The notes beneath the pieces were generated by a model. The model did no database searches, was not told where the DNA came from, and was given only the letters and a program-made list of their open reading frames with translations. Positions 1 to 5,451 of a stretch of DNA of 7,227 nt are shown in pieces. Source of the stretch: an uncultured Collinsella sp. (GTDB lineage Bacteria; Actinomycetota; Coriobacteriia; Coriobacteriales; Coriobacteriaceae); contig URJD01000086.1 in assembly GCA_900548075.1 (NCBI GenBank), positions 1 through 7,227 on the forward strand, read 5' to 3'. Position numbers and translations under genes: made by a program. Every line of letters starts with the position of its first letter. The stretch's first letter is position 1.

Positions 1-139
1 ACACGGCGTCGTAGCCCTCGTCGGCGACCTTGTCGGCGAGCGCGGTCATCTTCTTGCCGGTCTCGTAGACGTTCTTGCCGTCCTCGACGTAGCCCTCCTG
101 GCTAAAGTGCATGATCTCGATCTTCTCGGTTTCCTTCAT
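1..139 (-). CDS. Probable SIS-domain sugar-phosphate deglycase/isomerase, N-terminal fragment
   Basis: This is the first 46 codons of a gene that runs off the left edge. It starts at ATG 137-139, with AAAGGA six bases upstream as ribosome binding site. The visible protein opens MKETEKIEIMHFSQEGYVED and continues with an amphipathic helix ending in ALADKVADEGYDAV. A helix followed by 'xGYDxV' just before the first beta strand is what I expect at the entry of a SIS (sugar isomerase) fold, as in FrlB/GfrE/GfrF-type deglycases or AgaS. The SIS core and catalytic residues lie outside the window, so the family call is an inference from the N-terminus and from the neighbouring mannose-family PTS genes. 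The gene has its own upstream region carrying the element shared with the orphan EIIC-EIID unit, so it is probably expressed with that permease rather than with the MFS gene before it. Confidence 0.55.
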   Translation of the reverse strand, partial: MKETEKIEIMHFSQEGYVEDGKNVYETGKKMTALADKVADEGYDAV

Positions 140-189
140 GGCTTTTCCTTTCTGTCCTGCACGCAACTCTATACATCGCGTTTCTTTTC

Positions 190-231
190 GATACCAATTA
201 TAGACATACACCTAACATGTTTTTAATACCA
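190..231 (-). promoter_or_regulatory. Probable regulated promoter of the left SIS gene
   Basis: Read on the minus strand, TGGTATTAAA (231-222) is followed after 11 bases by TGTAT (210-206), then TATAAT (202-197) and TGGTATC (196-190). TATAAT is a perfect -10 box, but there is no good -35 hexamer 16-18 bases upstream, which suggests an activator-dependent or otherwise controlled promoter. The same arrangement with identical spacing occurs at 3340-3381 before the orphan EIIC gene; 30 of 42 aligned positions match by my count, concentrated in the boxes. The expected start of transcription is near 185-190, leaving a leader of about 50 bases. The regulator is not encoded in the window; GntR-type factors often use TGGTNT half-sites, but that link is speculative. 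Confidence 0.6.
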
Positions 232-291
232 CTTATCAATCTGCTCCAATCCTCGGTGAACGGTCGAAATTCTCTGGTGAGTGGTATTAAA
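222..291. repeat. Inverted repeat with 12-bp perfect arms
   Basis: TTTAATACCACT at 222-233 is the exact reverse complement of AGTGGTATTAAA at 280-291, with 46 bases between the arms. The arms coincide with the first box of the shared bipartite element. An outer 8-bp pair, CTATACAT (169-176) and ATGTATAG (302-309), flanks it and may be chance. Neither arm is followed by a T-run on the minus strand, so this looks like paired binding sites rather than a terminator for the MFS gene. Confidence 0.6.
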
Positions 292-307
292 TTAGAATTG
301 AATGTAT
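280..307 (+). promoter_or_regulatory. Oppositely oriented copy of the bipartite element
   Basis: AGTGGTATTAAA (280-291), 11 bases, then TGTAT (303-307) repeats on the plus strand the box-spacer-box pattern seen on the minus strand at 206-233. Unlike the two minus-strand copies it lacks a following TATAAT, and nothing on the plus strand is coded there, so it is more likely an accessory operator for the SIS-gene promoter than a promoter itself. It begins just after the MFS stop codon. Confidence 0.45.
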
Positions 308-309
308 AG

Positions 310-1524
310 CTAACGCCTCTGGCGCCTCCCTTGTGTGACAAAGAACAGCGTTCCTACCAGCGCAATAATGGTCGATGCCCCAAACAGCACCGCCTGGACG
401 CCCAAAGCCTCCGCCAAAAACGGAGCCGCCAGCAGCGGCAGCACGCCGGCGCTCATCAGGCCAAAACGCACAAAGCCGGTAATGCGCCCCAGGTATTTGA
501 TGTCGGCGCGCTCCTGAATCAAGATCATCTGCAGCGGTTCCAGGAATCCCCAGGCCAGACCGTTAATCGCCTGACCGATAATCGCGACCCCCAGCATATC
601 GGTGCCCACGTACACCATGGACCCAATGCCCACGGCCATGAGCGCGCCGAGCAGCAATCGCAGGTTGACATAGCGAGCAGAAAGCTTGGTCAGGATGAAC
701 GCGCCCACCGAGGAAGTGAGGCCCACGACCGAGGACAGCCAGCCCAGCCAGACGATATCCACGTTGAGCACATCGCGGTAGAACAACGACTCGAGCGAAT
801 CGAACGCGCCAAACGCAAAGAAACCCAAAAAGCCCGAGATAAAGATGAGGCGCAAGTCGTGATCGCGAAACGTAAGTCGCGCACCCTCGGCCATACCGCC
901 CAGAATACCGCCCTTCGACTTCTCTCCTTTTGCGGGAACAACGCACTCGTGACAGCCCAAGGAGAGCACGGCCGCCACACCCATCATGCCCGCCATGAGC
1001 AGATAGACCGATTGCGTGGCAAAACAGCTCACGATGGCACCACCAAGCAGCGGGCCAGCGGTATAGGCGATATTGCTGTAGAACACCATGAGACCGTTCA
1101 CGCGGGTACGGCCCTCGGTGGTCGACTCCAGGTATCCCGGAAACGCATGCGTGCAGGTGTTGATAAAGCCGCCCGCAAGCCCCAAGACGCACGCGGCAAA
1201 CACAAGCCCGGGGACAGACAACGGCGCCAACCCCACGCCAAGCGATAGCACCGCCGTAATCACGCACGTCACAAACGACGTCCGGCGCGGTCCAAAGCGA
1301 TCGATGACCGAACCCGAAACCATATTGCCCGCCGACGTCATAAGATTGCGCACGAGCGTAATGGCGGCAACCAAAAAGGCCGTGCCAGCCAGATCATACG
1401 TCGCCGCGCCGATAAGCCCTAAAAAGTACACCGCGTTGTTGGCGCACCATTGCAGGGACTCAATAAGAATCAGCCTGACCTCCGCCGGCGTCAGGCGCAT
1501 TGCTTCGCGATCCTTCGCGAACAT
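310..1524 (-). CDS. MFS family transporter
   Basis: This 404-residue protein of about 12 membrane segments belongs to the major facilitator superfamily. The loop between segments 2 and 3 carries the family signature GSVIDRFGPRR (residues 71-81, the G-x3-D-R-x-G-R-R motif A). A hydrophilic central loop at about residues 196-222 (PAKGEKSKGG) separates the two six-helix halves. Segment 5 has the glycine/proline-rich pattern AGPLLGG (about 155-161). The start is ATG 1522-1524 with AAGGAG five bases upstream; the length is normal for the family. It sits only 17 bases past the terminator of the upstream EIIC-EIID pair, so it probably depends on read-through. Substrate and direction cannot be read from sequence; efflux or uptake of a product related to the neighbouring PTS substrate is possible. 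No convincing terminator follows it. Confidence 0.85.
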   Translation of the reverse strand: MFAKDREAMRLTPAEVRLILIESLQWCANNAVYFLGLIGAATYDLAGTAFLVAAITLVRNLMTSAGNMVSGSVIDRFGPRRTSFVTCVITAVLSLGVGLAPLSVPGLVFAACVLGLAGGFINTCTHAFPGYLESTTEGRTRVNGLMVFYSNIAYTAGPLLGGAIVSCFATQSVYLLMAGMMGVAAVLSLGCHECVVPAKGEKSKGGILGGMAEGARLTFRDHDLRLIFISGFLGFFAFGAFDSLESLFYRDVLNVDIVWLGWLSSVVGLTSSVGAFILTKLSARYVNLRLLLGALMAVGIGSMVYVGTDMLGVAIIGQAINGLAWGFLEPLQMILIQERADIKYLGRITGFVRFGLMSAGVLPLLAAPFLAEALGVQAVLFGASTIIALVGTLFFVTQGRRQRR

Positions 1525-1541
1525 ACGAACTCCTTCTATAC

Positions 1542-1581
1542 AAAAAGGGGATGGAGGGCATAGGCCTGCTCCATCCCCTTT
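1542..1581 (-). terminator. Intrinsic terminator after the orphan EIIC-EIID unit
   Basis: The arms AAAGGGGATGGAG (1544-1556) and CTCCATCCCCTTT (1569-1581) form a perfect 13-bp stem with a 12-base loop. On the minus strand the stem runs into TTTTT (1546-1542). It lies 34 bases beyond the EIID stop codon and only 17 bases ahead of the MFS start codon, so it would limit rather than fully prevent MFS expression. Confidence 0.85.
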
Positions 1582-1615
1582 CCAGGTTGCAACGAAAATC
1601 TATGCAGCCGGGCCC

Positions 1616-2440
1616 TTACGCCAGCACGCCGAAGAACGCGCCGACGATGCCCACGACCATGGTGGCCACGATCAGCACCATGGGGTTGATCTTCTTGGAC
1701 AGCAGCCAGTAGTACAGCCAGAAGGCGATCATGCCGAGCATGCCGGGCATGATGCCGTCCAGGATGTCCTGGAGGGTCTGGGCGTCGTCGCCCGAGCCGA
1801 TGGCCACCGGGATGCTGGCCCAGAACATGTCCTTGCACATGGCGCCCACGACCATGACGCCCACGATGCCCACGCAGGTCATGATCTTCTGCATGAGGCC
1901 GGTCCTCTGGGCCTCGTCCAGGAAGCCCACGCCCAGCTCGTAGCCCTTGACGGCGCCCCAGACGCGCAGCGCGAAGCCGGGGACGTTGTAGATGAGCAGG
2001 AAGGCGATGGGGCCGAAGGGGTTGCCGGCCTGGCACAGGCTGATGCCCACCGCGGCGGCGACCACGCGCAGCGTCGACAGGAAGATGGAGTCGCCGATGC
2101 CCGACAGCGGGCCCATGAGGGCGGCCTTGACGTCGTTGACGCTCTCGGGCTCGATCTCGCCGCGGGCGACCTTCTCCTCCATGGCCATCGCGATGCCGCC
2201 GACGAACGGGGCGAACTGGACGGTGATGTTGAAGAACGCGCAGTGGCGGTGCAGGGCCTCGGCGTAGTCGTCGGGGCGGCCGGCGTAGATCTTCTTGAGC
2301 ATGTTGGCGACCATCAGGCAGAAGGCGATGTTCATCTGCTTGTAGTAGGTCCAGGAGAACTCCATGCCCAGGGCGCCGACGTTGACGGCGCTCTTGACGA
2401 GGTCGGAGCGCGTGATCTTGTTCTCGGGACTAGAAGTCAT
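1616..2440 (-). CDS. Mannose-family PTS EIID component (orphan pair)
   Basis: EIID is the membrane partner of EIIC in mannose-family PTS permeases; it forms part of the sugar channel and is not itself phosphorylated. The protein is identical, residue for residue, to the EIID at 4407-5231. Numbering from the first in-frame ATG (2449): an N-terminal ITRSDL segment (12-17), HCAFFNITVQFAPFVGGIAMAMEE (69-92) with the family's 'FFN..P...G....ME' pattern, LMGPLSGIGDS (111-121, the best-known EIID signature), and hydrophobic stretches at about 124-160, 191-208 and 235-277. I chose the ATG at 2440 because AAGGGG then lies at a more usual distance; ATG 2449, three codons upstream, is the alternative (277 aa). 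The gene overlaps the end of EIIC by 11 bases, implying translational coupling. It ends in TAA, whereas its twin ends in TAG. No EIIA or EIIB accompanies this pair. Confidence 0.93.
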   Translation of the reverse strand: MTSSPENKITRSDLVKSAVNVGALGMEFSWTYYKQMNIAFCLMVANMLKKIYAGRPDDYAEALHRHCAFFNITVQFAPFVGGIAMAMEEKVARGEIEPESVNDVKAALMGPLSGIGDSIFLSTLRVVAAAVGISLCQAGNPFGPIAFLLIYNVPGFALRVWGAVKGYELGVGFLDEAQRTGLMQKIMTCVGIVGVMVVGAMCKDMFWASIPVAIGSGDDAQTLQDILDGIMPGMLGMIAFWLYYWLLSKKINPMVLIVATMVVGIVGAFFGVLA

Positions 2441-2660
2441 CGTCCTCATCCCCTTCCGCGGAGAGCTGGGGCTGGGCTCCGCCCAGGCCGAGCAGGTCGA
2501 ACTTGTCGATGCCGATGATGATGGCGATCAGGGCGACGCCCAGGACGGGCACGTTGGCGTAGGAGCACAGCAGGAAGCCCAGGAAGTAGAAGGGCACGAG
2601 CTGCTTGGTGAGCACCAGGCGGCCGAGCATGGCGAAGCCCATGGCAGGCAGGATGTTGGC
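1617..2660. repeat. 1044-bp perfect direct repeat, copy 1
   Basis: Every base matches 4408-5451 (offset 2791); I compared the two line by line. The block contains all of EIID except one base of its stop codon, and the last 76 codons plus stop of EIIC. On the left the match breaks at the final base of the EIID stop codon (TAA here, TAG in copy 2); on the right it breaks at the third base of EIIC codon 181. No insertion sequence, terminal inverted repeat or target duplication borders it. Confidence 0.97.
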
Positions 2661-3203
2661 TGCAACGCCGCAACCGTCGATGATGAAGGGCGGGATGAAG
2701 TCGAGCAGGCCCTGGATGGCGTCGGAACCCAAATAGAAGGCGCCGCCGCACAGCAGGAAGTACTCGACGCAGCCCCAGATTCCAATTCCCCAATGAACGG
2801 CGTAGATGCCTTTGAGGTTTCCCTTGAGGGCGAACTTGTCTGCCATATCGACAAACACAGGGAACAAGGCATTGGTAATGTTGCCGATCGTCAGCGCAAG
2901 GACGGCGATGGGCATGGCGAGCGCGATGGCCGTCTCGGTACCCTGACCGAGCTGAATGGCGAAGGCGCAAGCGAGCACGCCGCCGACGGTTTCGTTAGGC
3001 GGCACGTAGGCGCCGATGGAGATCGAGCCCATGAACAGCAACTCCAGGCTGGCGCCAACGGCAAGGCCAGTCTGCAGGTCCCCCAGCACCAGGCCCACGA
3101 GCGGGCACAGGACGATGGGGCGGAATGCGTAGAGGGTGCCGAGCTGGTAGTCGAGACATCCAAAAGCTCCGACTAAGCCGACGAGGATTGCTTGGACAAG
3201 CAT
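2430..3203 (-). CDS. Mannose-family PTS EIIC component (orphan pair)
   Basis: EIIC is the substrate-selective membrane channel of a mannose-family PTS. The 257-residue protein opens MLVQAILVGLVGAFGCLDYQ and carries LVGLVLGDLQTGLAVGASLE (35-54), FMGSISIGAYVPP (57-69) and GGVLACAFAIQLGQ (74-87), typical of the family. Hydrophobic segments continue to about residue 240, followed by an acidic tail, EGDEDDDF. The start is ATG 3201-3203 with GGAGGAAC just upstream; in-frame starts further upstream lack this site and lengthen the protein with non-family sequence. Residues 179-257 equal those of the EIIC at 5221-5994, while residues 1-178 differ at about 46 positions, 34 of them after residue 100. 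Because sugar selectivity lies mainly in EIIC, this pair probably takes a different or wider substrate than the four-component set, using its EIIA and EIIB. It has its own promoter and leader. Confidence 0.93.
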   Translation of the reverse strand: MLVQAILVGLVGAFGCLDYQLGTLYAFRPIVLCPLVGLVLGDLQTGLAVGASLELLFMGSISIGAYVPPNETVGGVLACAFAIQLGQGTETAIALAMPIAVLALTIGNITNALFPVFVDMADKFALKGNLKGIYAVHWGIGIWGCVEYFLLCGGAFYLGSDAIQGLLDFIPPFIIDGCGVAANILPAMGFAMLGRLVLTKQLVPFYFLGFLLCSYANVPVLGVALIAIIIGIDKFDLLGLGGAQPQLSAEGDEDDDF

Positions 3204-3339
3204 AGTTCCTCCCAATAAGGAATCTCGAACCGTCGTCACTCCCGTCGCGCGCGTTATTGATATCAATCCGGGAGTTTGACCACACGGTCCGAACCGCACC
3301 TGGCGTGCTGCTAACACCCATACCAGGCACAAATGATTT
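3204..3339 (-). promoter_or_regulatory. Long leader of the orphan EIIC-EIID unit with hairpin and palindrome
   Basis: About 135 bases separate the predicted start of transcription from the EIIC start codon. ACTCCCG (3238-3244) pairs with CGGGAGT (3269-3275) as a 7-bp stem; its loop contains a perfect 12-bp palindrome, ATTGATATCAAT (3256-3267). A smaller GACC-ACAC-GGTC hairpin lies next to it at about 3278-3289. A further TGGTAT (minus strand, 3325-3320) lies 21 bases, two helical turns, from the promoter box at 3346-3341. There is no T-run after the stem, so this is not an obvious attenuator; an operator or an mRNA-structure role is possible. I do not recognise a known riboswitch. Confidence 0.4.
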
Positions 3340-3381
3340 GATACCAATTATAGGTATGCAGGTTCGCCTTATTTAATACCA
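3340..3381 (-). promoter_or_regulatory. Probable regulated promoter of the orphan EIIC-EIID unit
   Basis: On the minus strand TGGTATTAAA (3381-3372), 11 bases, TGCAT (3360-3356), TATAAT (3352-3347) and TGGTATC (3346-3340) repeat the layout at 190-231, with the two TGGTAT boxes 35 bases apart in both. The -10 box is perfect and the -35 region weak. Here the -10 is also flanked by an inverted ATACC/GGTAT pair with a 7-base spacer (3341-3357). I infer a common regulator for this unit and the left SIS gene. Confidence 0.6.
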
Positions 3382-3427
3382 GTCGCTCAGCGGGGTGTTT
3401 TTTACCGTAAACGGCAGACGCATCCTA

Positions 3428-4318
3428 TTAGGCACGCTCTTTGTTTCGATGGCGGACAAGCGCCACCAGAAAGCCGTCGCCAAAAGCATCGGATGCCAAG
3501 TTGGCCACAATCACCAAAACGATCATCGCCGCGCCCAAGAACTCGTTCCAGCTAAAGACCTCGCCAAAGAGGAGCGCCGACCAGCAGGGAGCGAGCACGA
3601 CCTCACTCATGCAGACCAAGTTGGCCGCAAACGCGTTGGTGCGCGCAATCCCCTTGGCATACAGCACACTCGCAAGGCCGCTGCAAAAAAGGCCATGCAC
3701 CAGCATAAGCCCCCACTCAAAGGGTTTCACGGAGCCTAGGTCGCCTGCAAAATAGACGATCGGCAGTATCGAGATGCCGCAGGAGATGAGCGAGGACACC
3801 ATGGGCGACGCATCGGAGCGAGAGTTTAAAAAGAAACACAGCCCAAAGGTGGCGCCCGAAATGACGGCAAGCAGGTTGCCGAGCATGCCCTCGGCACTCA
3901 AATCGCCTAAAAAGAAAAGTCCCATACCCGTAAAAGCAACCACCACGGAGGCAATCTTCGCAGGCGAGGGCAACGTGCGAGTTGCGAGCGATTGATACAC
4001 GATAACGAAAATCATCGAGGTGTACTGCAGGACGATCGCGTTGCCGACCGTCGTGAGTTGGTTGGCAAAGTTAAACGTGGTGCCCGTCACGAAGTTGCAG
4101 ACGGCCACAAGGACAATAAGACGGCTGACGCGGAGGACGGGCCTGCCGACGAGCAGGATAAAGAGCGCCATAAATATTGCCGTGACGGCACCGATCAAAA
4201 GAGCTGACTGCGAATTGGCGCGAACGAGGATGCCGATAAAACTCCACAAGAGCGCCGTGCCAAATAGATACATCGCCCCGCTCACGCCATTATCGGGTGG
4301 ATTGTCAGATCGAATCAC
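3428..4318 (-). CDS. EamA/DMT family transporter
   Basis: This 296-residue membrane protein has the ten-helix plan of the drug/metabolite transporter superfamily, built from two EamA repeats of about 140 residues. The first repeat shows YLFGTALLWSFIGILVR (17-33) and NAIVLQYTSMIFVIVYQSLA (93-112), the usual end-of-repeat pattern before a short loop. The second has GLASVLYAKGIARTNAFAAN (214-233) and EVVLAPCWSALLFGEVFSW (239-257), where the 'P....LLFGE' pattern is a hallmark, then a final helix at about 258-276 and a basic tail. The start is GTG 4316-4318, supported by GGAGG six bases upstream. The preceding terminator ends only 28 bases away, so transcription probably comes by read-through from the PTS operon. 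Such proteins usually export or import small metabolites; the substrate is unknown. Confidence 0.87.
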   Translation of the reverse strand: MIRSDNPPDNGVSGAMYLFGTALLWSFIGILVRANSQSALLIGAVTAIFMALFILLVGRPVLRVSRLIVLVAVCNFVTGTTFNFANQLTTVGNAIVLQYTSMIFVIVYQSLATRTLPSPAKIASVVVAFTGMGLFFLGDLSAEGMLGNLLAVISGATFGLCFFLNSRSDASPMVSSLISCGISILPIVYFAGDLGSVKPFEWGLMLVHGLFCSGLASVLYAKGIARTNAFAANLVCMSEVVLAPCWSALLFGEVFSWNEFLGAAMIVLVIVANLASDAFGDGFLVALVRHRNKERA

Positions 4319-4346
4319 GAAGCACCTCCAGCTAGCTTTCGGTAAT

Positions 4347-4377
4347 AAAAAACGGCGACCGCAATGGGTCGCCGTTT
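4347..4377 (-). terminator. Intrinsic terminator after the complete PTS operon
   Basis: AAACGGCGACC (4350-4360) pairs perfectly with GGTCGCCGTTT (4367-4377) around a 6-base loop, giving an 11-bp GC-rich stem. On the minus strand it is followed by six T (4352-4347). It lies 29 bases beyond the EIID stop codon and 28 bases ahead of the EamA start. Confidence 0.88.
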
Positions 4378-4406
4378 CCCTTGGGGGCAGAATAGAACGC
4401 AGGAAC

Positions 4407-5231
4407 CTACGCCAGCACGCCGAAGAACGCGCCGACGATGCCCACGACCATGGTGGCCACGATCAGCACCATGGGGTTGATCTTCTTGGACAGCAGCCAG
4501 TAGTACAGCCAGAAGGCGATCATGCCGAGCATGCCGGGCATGATGCCGTCCAGGATGTCCTGGAGGGTCTGGGCGTCGTCGCCCGAGCCGATGGCCACCG
4601 GGATGCTGGCCCAGAACATGTCCTTGCACATGGCGCCCACGACCATGACGCCCACGATGCCCACGCAGGTCATGATCTTCTGCATGAGGCCGGTCCTCTG
4701 GGCCTCGTCCAGGAAGCCCACGCCCAGCTCGTAGCCCTTGACGGCGCCCCAGACGCGCAGCGCGAAGCCGGGGACGTTGTAGATGAGCAGGAAGGCGATG
4801 GGGCCGAAGGGGTTGCCGGCCTGGCACAGGCTGATGCCCACCGCGGCGGCGACCACGCGCAGCGTCGACAGGAAGATGGAGTCGCCGATGCCCGACAGCG
4901 GGCCCATGAGGGCGGCCTTGACGTCGTTGACGCTCTCGGGCTCGATCTCGCCGCGGGCGACCTTCTCCTCCATGGCCATCGCGATGCCGCCGACGAACGG
5001 GGCGAACTGGACGGTGATGTTGAAGAACGCGCAGTGGCGGTGCAGGGCCTCGGCGTAGTCGTCGGGGCGGCCGGCGTAGATCTTCTTGAGCATGTTGGCG
5101 ACCATCAGGCAGAAGGCGATGTTCATCTGCTTGTAGTAGGTCCAGGAGAACTCCATGCCCAGGGCGCCGACGTTGACGGCGCTCTTGACGAGGTCGGAGC
5201 GCGTGATCTTGTTCTCGGGACTAGAAGTCAT
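4407..5231 (-). CDS. Mannose-family PTS EIID component (complete operon)
   Basis: This EIID pairs with the EIIC directly upstream to form the membrane part of a four-component mannose-family PTS. It encodes the same protein as 1616-2440, with the EIID signature LMGPLSGIGDS at 111-121 and a hydrophobic C-terminus, and it is identical in DNA apart from the stop codon (TAG here). The alternative start is ATG 5240, three codons longer; I prefer 5231 for its AAGGGG spacing. It overlaps EIIC by 11 bases, so the two are probably translated in step. Expression should follow the operon that begins beyond the right edge, with termination just after the gene. EIID is about 270-300 residues in most members, so it is full length. 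Confidence 0.94.
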   Translation of the reverse strand: MTSSPENKITRSDLVKSAVNVGALGMEFSWTYYKQMNIAFCLMVANMLKKIYAGRPDDYAEALHRHCAFFNITVQFAPFVGGIAMAMEEKVARGEIEPESVNDVKAALMGPLSGIGDSIFLSTLRVVAAAVGISLCQAGNPFGPIAFLLIYNVPGFALRVWGAVKGYELGVGFLDEAQRTGLMQKIMTCVGIVGVMVVGAMCKDMFWASIPVAIGSGDDAQTLQDILDGIMPGMLGMIAFWLYYWLLSKKINPMVLIVATMVVGIVGAFFGVLA

Positions 5232-5451
5232 CGTCCTCATCCCCTTCCGCGGAGAGCTGGGGCTGGGCTCCGCCCAGGCCGAGCAGGTCGAACTTGTCGA
5301 TGCCGATGATGATGGCGATCAGGGCGACGCCCAGGACGGGCACGTTGGCGTAGGAGCACAGCAGGAAGCCCAGGAAGTAGAAGGGCACGAGCTGCTTGGT
5401 GAGCACCAGGCGGCCGAGCATGGCGAAGCCCATGGCAGGCAGGATGTTGGC
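4408..5451. repeat. 1044-bp perfect direct repeat, copy 2
   Basis: This is the partner of 1617-2660, in the same orientation. The intervening 1747 bases (2661-4407) hold the variable front of the orphan EIIC, its promoter and the EamA gene. Because the identity starts at the same codon of EIIC in both copies, any crossover within the block leaves an intact EIIC and EIID. Confidence 0.97.

Noticed and set aside
190..231. Sigma-54 (-24/-12) promoter, as used with LevR-type control of mannose PTS operons
   Set aside because: TGGTAT boxes lack the GG-N10-GC spacing and the TTGC half, whereas a perfect TATAAT is present; sigma-54 is also not expected in this lineage.
222..291. Inverted repeat as terminator of the MFS gene
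   Set aside because: The loop is 46 bases, the stem is AT-rich and no T-run follows on the minus strand; the arms match the promoter element instead.
1088..2518. Long plus-strand open frame (476 codons) opposite MFS and EIID
   Set aside because: It is antisense to well-supported genes, its translation is low-complexity rich in D, H, A, G and Q, and it exists because the minus-strand codons are GC-rich. Its twin at 4020-5309 is open only because of the repeat.
2430..3347. Longer EIIC reading frame starting at 3347
   Set aside because: The extra 48 residues do not look like EIIC, cover the leader hairpin, and the ATG at 3203 has a strong ribosome binding site and matches the start of the second EIIC.
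3204..3427. Riboswitch or T-box in the EIIC leader
   Set aside because: There is only one short stem plus a palindrome; no T-box sequence, anti-terminator pair or known aptamer pattern was recognised.
1617..5451. Insertion sequence or composite transposon formed by the 1044-bp repeats
   Set aside because: The repeats encode EIIC/EIID only, with no transposase, terminal inverted repeats or target duplications at their edges.
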